DNA from: Sphingobacterium sp. N143
GTDB lineage: Bacteria > Bacteroidota > Bacteroidia > Sphingobacteriales > Sphingobacteriaceae
Direction of reading: 5' to 3'
DNA length: 64,000 nt
NCBI RefSeq assembly: GCF_030325625.1
Contig: NZ_JACAIS010000008.1
Location: 1-64,000 of the forward strand
Both the position numbers and the translations under genes were made by a program. The notes below the pieces were generated by a model. It was given only the letters and a program-made list of their open reading frames with translations, searched no databases and had not been told where the DNA came from. Of the stretch, positions 27,299 to 37,164 are shown piece by piece. How positions within the stretch are numbered: the stretch's first letter is position 1; each line of letters starts with the position of its first letter.

Positions 27299-29701
27299 AT
27301 GGAAGACAATAATAAAAAAGAAGAACTGGAGTCAATGATCAAACAGCAGCCTCAGGCTGAAAATCCGTTTAAGCTGCTGGATCTCAAGCTGACAACAGTA
27401 GAAAAATCAGCGGCGGGCATACCTGCCGTATTAGCCGCATTTGCAGACCTCATTGAGGAAAAGACTCTTTTCAGAGGGACCAAAGCACTCTTCAAGATGA
27501 ATCAGGTAGGAGGATTTGACTGTCCCAGCTGTGCCTGGCCTGATCCCGATGACGAACGTTCTCCATTAGGCGAGTATTGCGAAAATGGAGCCAAGGCTCT
27601 GGCTGAAGAGGCAACCACGAAGAGAGTGACGCCCGAGTTTTTCAAAAATAACTCGATATATGAACTCGCTAAACTCAGCGATTACGAAATTGGTAAAATG
27701 GGGCGGCTGACAGATCCCATGTATCTGCCGCCAGGTGGAACACATTACCAACCTATTAGTTGGGACAATGCATTCAAGAAAATTGGCCAGCAGCTCAATA
27801 CGCTCGAATCACCGCATGAAGCTGCCTTTTATACCTCTGGGCGCACCAGTAATGAAGCGTCTTTTATCTATCAGCTATTTGCCAAGGAATATGGAACCAA
27901 CAATATGCCCGACTGTTCCAATATGTGTCACGAGACCTCTGGATCAGCACTTCGACCCACTATAGGGATTGGGAAGGGGACAGTCAAACTTGCTGATTTT
28001 TATGACAGCGAACTGATTGTCATTATCGGCCATAATCCTGGAACAAATGCTCCGCGTATGATGAGTGCCTTGGAAAAAGCGAAGAAAAATGGGGCTAAGA
28101 TCATTGCTATAAATCCATTGCCAGAGGCTGGCTTGATGGGGTTTCACAATCCGCAGCAGATTAATGGGATCATCGGTAAAGGAGTAAGTCTGGCGGATAT
28201 TTACCTACCTGTAAGGATCAATGGGGATATGGCTCTCTTAAAAGCGTTGGAACTGATTTTACTGGATCTTGAACGTAAAAGTCCTGGTACGGTGATCAAT
28301 CATAAGTTTATAGCGGAAAAAACGACGGGATATGATGCTTTCCTGGCCCAATTCAACGCACCGGAATATAATCTCAAAAATCTCAGCGAGCGGAGTGCGG
28401 TACCATTAGCCGATATCCAACAGGCAGCGGAATTATTGGCCACGAAAAATAAAATCATCTTTTGCTGGGGAATGGGATTGACACAACAACCCAATGGTGT
28501 CGATATGATCCGCGAGATCCTCAACATTTTGCTTTTGAAAGGTAGCATAGGCGTCAAAGGCGGCGGAGTTTGCCCTGTCAGGGGGCATAGCAATGTGCAG
28601 GGTAACAGGACCATGTTAATCGACGAGAAGCCGAGTGAAGCGCAACTTGACCGGCTGCAACAGTTCTTTGGCTTTGATCCACCTCGAACACATGGTTACG
28701 ATGTCGTTCGAGTGATTAAGGCCATGCATGCTGAAAAAGTGAAATTCTTGTTCTGTATGGGCGGCAACTTCTTATCAGCTACCCCCGATACGACTTTTAC
28801 GGCTAATGCTCTGCGTAAGCTCCATATGTTGGTCTGTGTATCCACAAAACTAAATCGCGGACACCTGATCCATGGCAAAGAGGCATTGATCTTACCTACC
28901 TACGGCCGAAGTGATAAAGATATTGTTAATGGTAAAGTACAGATCGTCAGTACTGAAAATTCCATGGGGGTGGTGCAGTCTTCTAAAGGAGTATTGGATG
29001 CTGTATCGAAGAATCTGATCAACGAAACACAGATTGTCTGCCGTATGGCAATGGCGACTTTGGGCGAAAGATCCGTCGTCGATTGGCAGCGTTATCACGA
29101 TAGCTATGATGCAGTGCGTGATGCCATCGAACACTGTATTCCCGGCTTTGAAAACTATAACGTCAGGGTGCGCCAGAAAGAAGGGTTTTACTTGCCGAAT
29201 GCCGCACGGGATGAACAGTCTTTTGCTGAGCAATTTGGTGGCCGTGCCCCTTTTACATTGACTGAGATACCTGAAAATTATCTGGAAGAAGATGAATATA
29301 TGATGGCTACCACCCGGACCCACGATCAGTTCAATACCACTATCTATGGGCTGGATGACCGCTATCGCGGGGTAAAGAACGAAAGACGGGTCGTTTTCAT
29401 GAACCAAAAGGATATCGGTTGTGCCGGGTTCAGAAGTGGTGAAAAAGTCGACCTTTACAACTATGATGATGGTATCGAGCGAATAGCCCCCTTGTTTATT
29501 ATTGTTCCCTACGAGATCCCTGAGAAGAATGCTGTTACCTACTTCCCGGAAACGAATGTATTGGTGTCGGTCAATAACATTGTGAAAGAAAGTAATATGC
29601 CGGCCTCAAAATATGTTAAGATCAAGATCAAGAAACATGATCCGGAAGTGTATAAAAAGGTGGATGAAATGCTCTGTCGAAGTAGGCTTCAACGACCCTG
29701 A
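27299..29701 (+). CDS. FdhF/YdeP-family molybdopterin oxidoreductase
   Basis: An 800-residue Mo/bis-MGD enzyme related to E. coli YdeP and formate dehydrogenase alpha. The N-terminal Cys region reads GFDCPSCAWPDPDDERSPLGEYC (given in parts: GFDCPSCAWP then GEYCENGAKA, about residues 72-95). The Mo-ligand region is PDCSNMCHETSG (about 205) followed by GIGKG. Cofactor-binding blocks include IIGHNPGTNAPRMM and VKGGGVCPVRGHSNVQG. The last 120 residues are the molydopterin dinucleotide-binding domain (TTRTHDQFNTTIYG). Its substrate is not established; YdeP was linked to acid resistance. The 3' end overlaps the convergent mobA gene by 13 bp. Confidence 0.9.
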   Translation: MEDNNKKEELESMIKQQPQAENPFKLLDLKLTTVEKSAAGIPAVLAAFADLIEEKTLFRGTKALFKMNQVGGFDCPSCAWPDPDDERSPLGEYCENGAKALAEEATTKRVTPEFFKNNSIYELAKLSDYEIGKMGRLTDPMYLPPGGTHYQPISWDNAFKKIGQQLNTLESPHEAAFYTSGRTSNEASFIYQLFAKEYGTNNMPDCSNMCHETSGSALRPTIGIGKGTVKLADFYDSELIVIIGHNPGTNAPRMMSALEKAKKNGAKIIAINPLPEAGLMGFHNPQQINGIIGKGVSLADIYLPVRINGDMALLKALELILLDLERKSPGTVINHKFIAEKTTGYDAFLAQFNAPEYNLKNLSERSAVPLADIQQAAELLATKNKIIFCWGMGLTQQPNGVDMIREILNILLLKGSIGVKGGGVCPVRGHSNVQGNRTMLIDEKPSEAQLDRLQQFFGFDPPRTHGYDVVRVIKAMHAEKVKFLFCMGGNFLSATPDTTFTANALRKLHMLVCVSTKLNRGHLIHGKEALILPTYGRSDKDIVNGKVQIVSTENSMGVVQSSKGVLDAVSKNLINETQIVCRMAMATLGERSVVDWQRYHDSYDAVRDAIEHCIPGFENYNVRVRQKEGFYLPNAARDEQSFAEQFGGRAPFTLTEIPENYLEEDEYMMATTRTHDQFNTTIYGLDDRYRGVKNERRVVFMNQKDIGCAGFRSGEKVDLYNYDDGIERIAPLFIIVPYEIPEKNAVTYFPETNVLVSVNNIVKESNMPASKYVKIKIKKHDPEVYKKVDEMLCRSRLQRP

Positions 29702-30312
29702 TTTCTTGTGAGAAGGAGAGTCTTTGCCCTATCTGCATCAGTAGGAGTGTTGACGTTGACCAGACTGTCTCTATCTGGAGGGTCGAGGAGATGGATCTGA
29801 TGTGTTAGGAGGATCTGCCGGGGTGACTTTTGTCCCTGTTGGGTCATTTGCTCCAAAATGAAAGGGTAGCTGTGGGGTTCCCAAATAGCGAACAATGGCT
29901 CGGGCAGACCGTCTATGGGACTTTTGAAAGCTGTGGCTATAAGCTTTGGTGTACGCTGTTGTATCAACAGATCTAGAGTGGTTTTGCAGAGCAGTGGAAG
30001 GTCGCAGGCCAAGACCAACCAGGCACGCTCCGGTTGGAAGGTCAATGCGGTAATAATACCTCCTAGTGGTCCTGTATTAGGGTACATATCGGGTAGGCTG
30101 TCGTAACCAGGCGCAAGGTCGATACACTGATCCTCGCGACAGGAAATATACACATCAGTACAGTAAGGTGCGAGCAGGTCACATAAGTAATAGCGTTGCT
30201 GTTTCCCGTGCCATTCGATCCTTTCTTTAGGAAATCCCATCATCCGTTTGCTCCGGCCGCCAATTAAGATCAAGCCATTTAATTTAGGGTATTTGTTTGC
30301 ACTGGGAACCAT
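29689..30312 (-). CDS. mobA: MobA, molybdenum cofactor guanylyltransferase
   Basis: A 207-residue nucleotidyltransferase that attaches GMP to molybdopterin to make the MGD cofactor used by all three Mo enzymes in this island. The nucleotide-binding start LILIGGRSKRMMGFPKERIEW contains the GGxSxRMG-K pattern (about residues 15-32), and LVLACDLPLL carries the metal-binding Asp (about 100). It is shorter at the C-terminus than some members but complete. It lies 51 bp after the rubredoxin fusion gene on the same strand, so it may be the last gene of the nitrate operon. Confidence 0.93.
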   Translation of the reverse strand: MVPSANKYPKLNGLILIGGRSKRMMGFPKERIEWHGKQQRYYLCDLLAPYCTDVYISCREDQCIDLAPGYDSLPDMYPNTGPLGGIITALTFQPERAWLVLACDLPLLCKTTLDLLIQQRTPKLIATAFKSPIDGLPEPLFAIWEPHSYPFILEQMTQQGQKSPRQILLTHQIHLLDPPDRDSLVNVNTPTDADRAKTLLLTRNQGR

Positions 30313-30363
30313 AGTCTTTATTGTTGTTGCATAATAATTATAAATTACATAATCTTACCGGGA

Positions 30364-31863
30364 CTAAGAAAAATAGTTGCTGTTTTTCATAACTGTATCA
30401 ATCTCTTGAAAGGTCATTTTTTCGGCTTCACATAAGTAACAATGGTAAGTCTCTGGCAAATCCTCGAATGCTGTACCCGGGAGAATATCCTGTGTGCTGT
30501 CACCCCACATTGGGTCATAGATAGTTTGACATTGTGTGCACTGATGTAGCACTGTACTTGTATTTACCTCTTCTGGTAGTAGCAGAGATCCCGCTGAATG
30601 ATGTTCTTGATCGGTATGTTTATCCTGAAGTAAATAAAAGTCCTCGCATAAAGCTAGGATCACCGCAAGGAGTTCTCCACGCTCCACCCGTTTTTTATAG
30701 GTAATAAAATCCCTTGAGTTGGGATTGAAATCCCGACTATATTGTACCTGAAACCATGATTTGCTACGATTAGATTTAATGAAACGTAAAATGACAGATC
30801 CCCAGATTCCACTTTTGGGTTTCATCTTGATTCCAAAGCACAGTTTGTAAGTCCTTATATCTAGCCAGTTCATCTGGTGTACCAGTTCTTGTTTGAGCTT
30901 CAATGCATAAGGATCGAAATCTTCAGTTAACCAGTTGAGTTCATTGAGGGCGTGGCGCAGATTGATCCGGTGCCGATCCAATACGATATCCCAGTCCGGT
31001 CGTATTGCTGGCTGAATATCCTTGACAATGATTGATTTCCATGGGGTGCTGTACAGTTGACCAATTCTATGCTTCAGGCATACATGGCAGATGTCACGTA
31101 GAAATGATACGGAAAAAGTCTCCGAACGGCGATATACGCCCAACCAAAGTCTATCTTGATATAGGTTAAAGCCTTCATAGTAAGGTAGCTTGAAGGATGG
31201 TTCGATAAAAGGCTGCTGAATGGGCTGAAATAAGAATTTTCCTATTTCCAGGGCTAGCTGTTCCAATTTTACCCCAAACTGTCGCCCATCTTCTGGAGTC
31301 TCAATGCTAGCTAGGGTTATGGCAGGCTCCAGGAGCCGACTGAGTCTGGAAATATCATCGGTATTGACCAAAGTTGACCAAGTGAAAAATAAGTTGCTGC
31401 CAGGAAACCGAAGGTGAAGATGCCAATAATTACCCAGTTCGGAAGCGATAAAATTAAGATTACCCGTATTATAAGGTACAAGAGCCTGGTTGGGATCAAC
31501 GATATTTATTTTTAATCTGGGATTGAAGTCGAAACTATCCAAAATATCTTTATAAACTCCTTCACGGACCCATGTGCTTTGATTGAAAAGACCATCAGCT
31601 ACATAGGAGCTAATAATATTAGGTTGCGTATCCATTCCGATTTCATAATGGAGTTCCTGGTTGAGCAGGGTATATGTTAAGGCCTCCAATTGCGTATCAG
31701 TGACCTGGAAATAAAGCTGTTGACGGCTGCCGAATTTGACTTCCTTGATCCCTACATCTTCCAAAGGGTGCAGAAGGTTTGCAAATTCTCCTGTAGAGAT
31801 GACTCCGCCAGGTAGGTTCATTTTAACAAACATAGCTTTTTTAATAGTTTTATTTTGCATCAT
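30364..31863 (-). CDS. Sulfite/nitrite-reductase-fold protein lacking cluster cysteines, fused to rubredoxin
   Basis: A 499-residue fusion. Residues about 8-200 and 210-400 look like the two half-repeats of a sulfite/nitrite reductase (KMNLPGGVISTGEFANLL and FGSRQQLYFQ; then LGVYRRSETFSVSFLRDICHVC and GQLYSTPWKSIIVKDI). The four cysteines that hold the [4Fe-4S]-sirohaem pair (CxxxxxC, CxxxC) are absent. The C-terminus is a rubredoxin: C442, C445, C475 and C478 with YDPMWGD and LPGTAFEDLP between. The start ATG at 31863 overlaps the nitrate reductase stop by 14 bp and has a strong AGGAGG site six bases upstream. It is probably an electron-transfer partner of the nitrate reductase rather than a standard nitrite reductase. 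Confidence 0.8.
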   Translation of the reverse strand: MMQNKTIKKAMFVKMNLPGGVISTGEFANLLHPLEDVGIKEVKFGSRQQLYFQVTDTQLEALTYTLLNQELHYEIGMDTQPNIISSYVADGLFNQSTWVREGVYKDILDSFDFNPRLKINIVDPNQALVPYNTGNLNFIASELGNYWHLHLRFPGSNLFFTWSTLVNTDDISRLSRLLEPAITLASIETPEDGRQFGVKLEQLALEIGKFLFQPIQQPFIEPSFKLPYYEGFNLYQDRLWLGVYRRSETFSVSFLRDICHVCLKHRIGQLYSTPWKSIIVKDIQPAIRPDWDIVLDRHRINLRHALNELNWLTEDFDPYALKLKQELVHQMNWLDIRTYKLCFGIKMKPKSGIWGSVILRFIKSNRSKSWFQVQYSRDFNPNSRDFITYKKRVERGELLAVILALCEDFYLLQDKHTDQEHHSAGSLLLPEEVNTSTVLHQCTQCQTIYDPMWGDSTQDILPGTAFEDLPETYHCYLCEAEKMTFQEIDTVMKNSNYFS

Positions 31864-34800
31864 TCAAAACCTCCTTTTGGTTAAAAATATAGTTGTCAAG
31901 AATGGTCTTTACTTCTGGTCGACATGAGCCGCACCCAGTTCCAGCACCTGTTGATGAGCATAGTTCTTGAATGTCTGTGCAGCCACTGACGATTCGTTTT
32001 TTCAGATTCCCTTCACCGACTTGGCTACAGGAGCAGACCAAGCGACCAATGATTGCTTCTTTGGTTTCACCGTTACGCAGGAGCTGTAAGCGTTTTTCAC
32101 TCAGTTCTATTTTATTTGCAATCAAATTCTTGAACTCGACAAATTCATTTTTATCGCCTATTAATATTGCACCTACCAGTCTATCATCATGGATAATACA
32201 TTTCTTGTAATAACGTTTAGCTTTGTCGATAAAGATAATTTCTTCATATGCTTCATTTGGAGCCTCCGCCAAACCGATGCTGCAGAGATCGAAACCCTGG
32301 ATCTTAATAATATTCATCAACAAGCTCCCGCTATAATAGCTGCTGATATCCCCATGATGGTAATGTGCGACAATACTGGCCTGCTCTTCGGCTGCTGAAG
32401 TGATACCATAGCATGCTCCTTCAAATTCTGCAATTTCCCCGATGGCGTAAATTGAAGGATCATTTGTCTTCATATGCTGATCTACTACCACTCCACGTTG
32501 ACAGGTAAGGTTGGCCTCTTTGGCCAATTCAATATTCGGAGTTGTGCCAATAGCTAGGATGACGGCATCACATTTAATCTGCCGGCCACTTTTTAATTCG
32601 ATTTTAGTTAATTTATTTCGACCGCAGTAGAGCTGCACCTCATCGTTATAGAATATATCACATCCCTGGTCAACCATCTCCTCGTGTAGTAATTGGCTCC
32701 CTAAAGGGTCAAGCTGACGGTTCAGAAAACGCGATACCCGTTGTACAATTGTGATCTTGGTTCCTCCTTCGCGCAGTGAAGCTGCCATTTCCAATCCCAA
32801 TAGACCGCCCCCAACGATGACAACATGCGCTTGTTTTGGGAGGTATTTTTTCAACAGATCCGCATCTGTGCGGCGTCTCATGGTAAAAATACCAGGAAGC
32901 TGTGGTACATGTTTAGGTAGAGTAGGACGGCTTCCGGTTGCAAGGATCAGGATGTCATAGTTTGTCTTGACTCCTCTGGTGTCCCAGATGCATTTGTTTG
33001 TGCGATCGATGGAAGTGACCTGTACACCACGAATATGTTGTATATTCAGTAAAGATTCCTCATCATCTTGCATCTTGATCAATTGTTCCCAATTGAGCTC
33101 ACCGCTTATATAATGAGGCAGCATAACACGATTGTAAAAAGGCATGTCCTCATTACTAAAAATAAAAATTTCATCAATTTTGTTTATTTCGCGAAAGGAT
33201 CTTACAAAACCATGAGCGCCGGCCCCAGCACCAACAATGACGATACGCTCTTTTTTTTTGACATACTTTTCGACCCGTACAGCGCAAAATTTAAAATCCG
33301 GTTCCTTTGATATGGGATCAATCAAGTTATTGGTGAGGTTGTTGGTCCGATGGAGGTCGGAGTCCAATAATTTACCCCAATGCATGGGTAAAAAGACCAC
33401 GCCTGGCTTAATGGCCTTGCTGATATGAACTTTTACACGAACCTCTCCACGTAACGAATAAACATTTGCCAGTTGCCCCTCTTCCAGATTCAATGACACG
33501 GCATCATGGGGGTGTATTTCCAAAAATGTTTCCCGGATATGTTGTTTCAGCTTGCTGACTTTTCCAGTTTTAGACATGGTGTGCCATTGGTCACGGATGC
33601 GTCCAGTGGTGAGGATCAGCGGAAAATTTTCGTTGGGCAACTCACTCTGATGCTGGTCAGGGGGACTATGAAGAAGCGCACGGCCATTTATTGTATAAAA
33701 CTTCTTGTCTTCAAAAAGTCGTGCTGTGCCTTTTTTTTTGTCTGCATCGAACGGCCATTGTACCGTATTCAGGCTGTCAATGAGATTATAATTGAGGCCT
33801 TGGATGGATATGTTTGTTCCTACAGTCGACAATACATGTTCTTGATAGATATCTTGTGCTGTCGCATAAGAAAACCCCTTAAAGCCCATCTTTTTTGCAA
33901 ATTTTGAAAATATTTCATAGTCAGGAAGAGCCTCTCCGGGTGGGTCGATGACTTTATGTAGATGGCTGATCCTACGCTCTGAATTTGTCATAGTGCCTTC
34001 TTTTTCGGCCCATGCTGCAGCAGGTAGAATAACATCAGCAAAGTCCAGTGTCTGAGGTTTGTTGGAGATTTCCTGGACAACGACAAATTTAGCTTTTTTA
34101 AGGGCTTGTTCAACCAGGCGTACATTAGGCATGCTTGTCAATGGGTTTGTACATAGGATCCAAATGGCTTTTAAGCGGCCATCAGCGAGGGCTTCAAACA
34201 TTTCAGTGGCAGTCAGACCGGGCCGATCACTCAGAGTGGTTCCAGACCAAAATTGCTGAAGCTCGTCCCGATGGGCTTTGTTGTTGATGTCCCGATGGGC
34301 CGAAAGTAAGTTGGCAAGGCCCCCGACCTCTCTTCCACCCATGGCATTCGGTTGTCCGGTGAGTGAGAAGGGGCCGCTACCGGGACTACCGATTTTGCCT
34401 GTGATCAGATTGAGGTTGATTAGGCTCAGATTTTTATTGACCCCCACAGCACTCTGGTTAAGCCCCATTGTCCACAGACTCAAAAATCCTTTTGATTGGC
34501 CAATGTACTGGGCTGCACGTACTATATCCTGTTGATTTACACCACAGATTGTGGCAGATTCTAATAAGGTTCGTTCAAAAACCCGTTCTTTGTATGTCAT
34601 ATAGCCCTCAGTATGAAGATCTATAAAATCTAAGTCTATGTCGCCTTGTTCAATGAGGAGTCTTCCAATGGCATGGTTGAGTACAATATCAGTGCCCGGA
34701 TTAATTTGTAGGTGTAGGTCAGCAAATGCGCAGGTATCGGTAACGCGTGGGTCGACGACAATGATTTTGGTATTTGGATTTCGGGCTTTATGGGCCTCGA

Positions 34801-35368
34801 TACGTCGCCAGAGGATTGGATGACACCAGGCAGGATTGGCGCCTTCCACAAGAAAGCAGTCCGCTAGTTCGATGTCATCATAACATATCGGCACGCTGTC
34901 CTCACCTAGGGCTTTTTTGTAGGCTGCTACAGCACTGCTCATGCACAGACGGGAGTTCGTATCAATATTATTGGTGCCAATAAAACCCTTGACTAATTTA
35001 TTTAGGATATAATATTCTTCGGTAAGACATTGTCCTGAAGCATAGAATGCCACGGAATCAGGCCCATATTTTTTGATCAAGGTGCGGAAAACGGCTGCTG
35101 TACGGTCCAATGCTTGTTCCCAGGTGACGCGCTGTAGGACGCTGGATCTATGGTAGCGCATATGAGGGTACAGTAGCCTATCTGAGCGGTCGTTGACCGT
35201 ATATTGCAGATTTAAACCTTTGCTGCACAGTTTTCCCTGGTTGACAGGATGCTCCTTATCTCCGATAACCGAAACTGACTGTTGTTTTTCAATAGTTATC
35301 TTTACGCCACAACCTACTCCACAGTAGCAACATGTGCTTTTATAACTATCGTTCAATTTTTTATTCAT
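31850..35368 (-). CDS. Assimilatory-type nitrate reductase fused to NirB-like FAD/BFD reductase
   Basis: A 1172-residue fusion, cytosolic (no signal). Part 1, residues 1-690: Mo catalytic subunit of the NasA/NapA type, with the [4Fe-4S] cysteines C13, C16, C20 and C48, the Mo-ligand motif NSRLCMSSAV, GQPNAMGGREVGG, and the dinucleotide-binding domain (LILTTGRIRDQWHTMSKTG). Part 2, from about 705: FAD/NAD(P) oxidoreductase like the N-terminal half of NirB (IVIVGAGAGAHGF, VVIVGGGLLGLEMAASL, YAIGEIAEF). Part 3, about 1105-1160: BFD-type [2Fe-2S] domain (LVCSCSQVGEG, TGAGTGCGSCRPEV). Electrons should pass NAD(P)H to FAD to [2Fe-2S] to [4Fe-4S] to Mo. It lies 12 bp after the NarK-type gene. Confidence 0.93.
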   Translation of the reverse strand: MNKKLNDSYKSTCCYCGVGCGVKITIEKQQSVSVIGDKEHPVNQGKLCSKGLNLQYTVNDRSDRLLYPHMRYHRSSVLQRVTWEQALDRTAAVFRTLIKKYGPDSVAFYASGQCLTEEYYILNKLVKGFIGTNNIDTNSRLCMSSAVAAYKKALGEDSVPICYDDIELADCFLVEGANPAWCHPILWRRIEAHKARNPNTKIIVVDPRVTDTCAFADLHLQINPGTDIVLNHAIGRLLIEQGDIDLDFIDLHTEGYMTYKERVFERTLLESATICGVNQQDIVRAAQYIGQSKGFLSLWTMGLNQSAVGVNKNLSLINLNLITGKIGSPGSGPFSLTGQPNAMGGREVGGLANLLSAHRDINNKAHRDELQQFWSGTTLSDRPGLTATEMFEALADGRLKAIWILCTNPLTSMPNVRLVEQALKKAKFVVVQEISNKPQTLDFADVILPAAAWAEKEGTMTNSERRISHLHKVIDPPGEALPDYEIFSKFAKKMGFKGFSYATAQDIYQEHVLSTVGTNISIQGLNYNLIDSLNTVQWPFDADKKKGTARLFEDKKFYTINGRALLHSPPDQHQSELPNENFPLILTTGRIRDQWHTMSKTGKVSKLKQHIRETFLEIHPHDAVSLNLEEGQLANVYSLRGEVRVKVHISKAIKPGVVFLPMHWGKLLDSDLHRTNNLTNNLIDPISKEPDFKFCAVRVEKYVKKKERIVIVGAGAGAHGFVRSFREINKIDEIFIFSNEDMPFYNRVMLPHYISGELNWEQLIKMQDDEESLLNIQHIRGVQVTSIDRTNKCIWDTRGVKTNYDILILATGSRPTLPKHVPQLPGIFTMRRRTDADLLKKYLPKQAHVVIVGGGLLGLEMAASLREGGTKITIVQRVSRFLNRQLDPLGSQLLHEEMVDQGCDIFYNDEVQLYCGRNKLTKIELKSGRQIKCDAVILAIGTTPNIELAKEANLTCQRGVVVDQHMKTNDPSIYAIGEIAEFEGACYGITSAAEEQASIVAHYHHGDISSYYSGSLLMNIIKIQGFDLCSIGLAEAPNEAYEEIIFIDKAKRYYKKCIIHDDRLVGAILIGDKNEFVEFKNLIANKIELSEKRLQLLRNGETKEAIIGRLVCSCSQVGEGNLKKRIVSGCTDIQELCSSTGAGTGCGSCRPEVKTILDNYIFNQKEVLNDAK

Positions 35369-35380
35369 GCTGAAAAGATT

Positions 35381-36691
35381 TTATTTGTGTGCTTCAAGCG
35401 AAACGATTTGAGGAGCAGTCTTGGGGTCAGGGTGAAAACGTACCAGGAGAATGGTAAAGCCAATTAGGAAGACACCTATACCAATATATTGAAAAGCATC
35501 GGCATAGCTGATCGTTTCGGATTTAAAGAGGAAGCCGACTAGCATAGCTCCAATATTGCCGCCAGCACCGACAATACCACTAACACTACCAATATTTTCC
35601 TTATTGATAAAGGGGACAATGCCATATGTACAGCCATTGGCCATCTTTAGGAATAAGGCGAAAAGTAACATCATCATGATGGCCAGAACGAGGTTATTGG
35701 AGCTTGCAAAAAGACAAATACCGACACCTTCTAAAAGTAATAATATACCGAGCAGTGCACCTTTACCTTTAATACCATAACTGCGTCCTACTTTGTCACT
35801 GACAATACCACCTAATGCACGAGCAAATAAATTCATGCCCCCAAAAATGCTAGCCAGTGCCCCAGCTACAATTATACTGGTGCCAAAACGATCGATGAAG
35901 AATGTGGCAGCAACATTGTCCACTGTAATCTCTATGCCAAAACAGGCAGCATAAGCGAGCGTGAGTGCCCAAACACGATAATCTTTTAAGGCCAACAGAA
36001 AAGAACCCTTATTTTTGAGTTTGTCTTGCGGGTGTAGCTCGAGTTTATTGAAATTGCCTTGGGGACAATCAGTGGTATACCGGTAATAGATCCAAGCCAT
36101 GATAAGTAAAATGATACCGGGTACTATCATGGCCATCCGCCAGGAGTCAAGAGTGCTTACCAGGCCCATTCCTGCAAATGCTGCTGCGATTAAGGGCATA
36201 ACCAAATTAGTAACACCTCCGCCCAGGTTTCCCCAGCCACCTGTTACGGCATTCGCCGTGCCGATGATGTTTGGAGCAAACATCATGGAGGTATGAAACT
36301 GCGTGATAACAAAAGAGGCTCCTATGATACCAATGAAAAATCTGAACAATAAAAAAGATTCGTAGCTATTGCTCAAGCCGATGAATAGAACAGGTATGGC
36401 TCCTGTGATCAGAAGAATTGTATACGTGATCCTGGGTCCAAGTGTGTCGCACATTTTTCCAACAAATAAGCGTGCAATAATGGTGGCAGATACAGATGCA
36501 ATGATAATATTGCCGATTTCACTTTTGCTTAAGCCTAATTGCTCTCGGACTAATGGCATTAATGGAGCCACACCAAACCAGCCAAAAAAACAGAAAAAAA
36601 AAGTGATCCAGGTAATGTGGAAAGTACGCATTTGTATGCCTTTAAATGAAAATACCTGAAGTTTGTTGAGAGGGTCGAGGTTTTTGTTCAT
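35381..36691 (-). CDS. NarK/NasA-type MFS nitrate/nitrite transporter
   Basis: A 436-residue 12-helix major facilitator. Family markers include HITWITFFFCFFGWFGVAPLMP at the first helix (written here in its key part FFGWFGVAPLMP), the nitrate-signature-like glycine helices GGWGNLGGGVTNLVMP and IVGAGGNIGAMLVGF, and FRFFIGIIGASFV. Two in-frame starts exist: 36691 and an internal Met just before RTFHITW; I kept the first. It opens the operon transporter - nitrate reductase - rubredoxin fusion (- mobA) and is preceded by a 473-bp AT-rich spacer that must hold the promoter. Confidence 0.92.
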   Translation of the reverse strand: MNKNLDPLNKLQVFSFKGIQMRTFHITWITFFFCFFGWFGVAPLMPLVREQLGLSKSEIGNIIIASVSATIIARLFVGKMCDTLGPRITYTILLITGAIPVLFIGLSNSYESFLLFRFFIGIIGASFVITQFHTSMMFAPNIIGTANAVTGGWGNLGGGVTNLVMPLIAAAFAGMGLVSTLDSWRMAMIVPGIILLIMAWIYYRYTTDCPQGNFNKLELHPQDKLKNKGSFLLALKDYRVWALTLAYAACFGIEITVDNVAATFFIDRFGTSIIVAGALASIFGGMNLFARALGGIVSDKVGRSYGIKGKGALLGILLLLEGVGICLFASSNNLVLAIMMMLLFALFLKMANGCTYGIVPFINKENIGSVSGIVGAGGNIGAMLVGFLFKSETISYADAFQYIGIGVFLIGFTILLVRFHPDPKTAPQIVSLEAHK

Positions 36692-37164
36692 TATTAATGA
36701 TTTTGTTGTGGTTTTAGGTTGAGTTGTTTGTGTGTTTTTGTCTTTTTATTGTTTAATATTTTAATATTTTCAATAGTTTTTCATGTTATATAATGTGTTT
36801 TTTATCATAATTAATGAGTTTTATCCAAATATAATTAAAATTGATGTTATTTTTAATAATTCACATTGTTTATTTGTTGTTTTTTTATATGATTTATTAG
36901 TTTATTAATAATATTTGAATTTTTGTGTATTTATTTATGGTATTTATATGGTAATTAGTGTTTTTTATAAATAAAACACTGTCAATTATTGGTATTTTGT
37001 TTCTATTGTTTGTTTTTTAGAAACTTTATTATATTTTATTGTCGTGGATTAACGTTACATGAGAGCAACAGGGGAATCTTATGAGCAGAAAGGTGGGGGG
37101 ATTCAAGAGGCAAAATATCTCCAAGGCTAGGGCTAGCCAATTGATATGGAAATAAAATTAAGCT
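36692..37164 (-). promoter_or_regulatory. AT-rich 473-bp spacer upstream of the nitrate operon
   Basis: No gene is visible on either strand. The block 36770-37040 is built almost wholly of A and T, far more than its surroundings. It contains an inverted repeat AGTGTTTT/AAAACACT (36957-36964 and 36973-36980, loop TTATAAAT). It should carry the promoter of the NarK-type operon and the end of the upstream operon (gene end 37165). I cannot name a specific operator. Confidence 0.5.

Noticed and set aside
28892..29407. 171-codon - strand frame inside the YdeP-type gene
   Set aside because: Antisense shadow of the dinucleotide-binding region.
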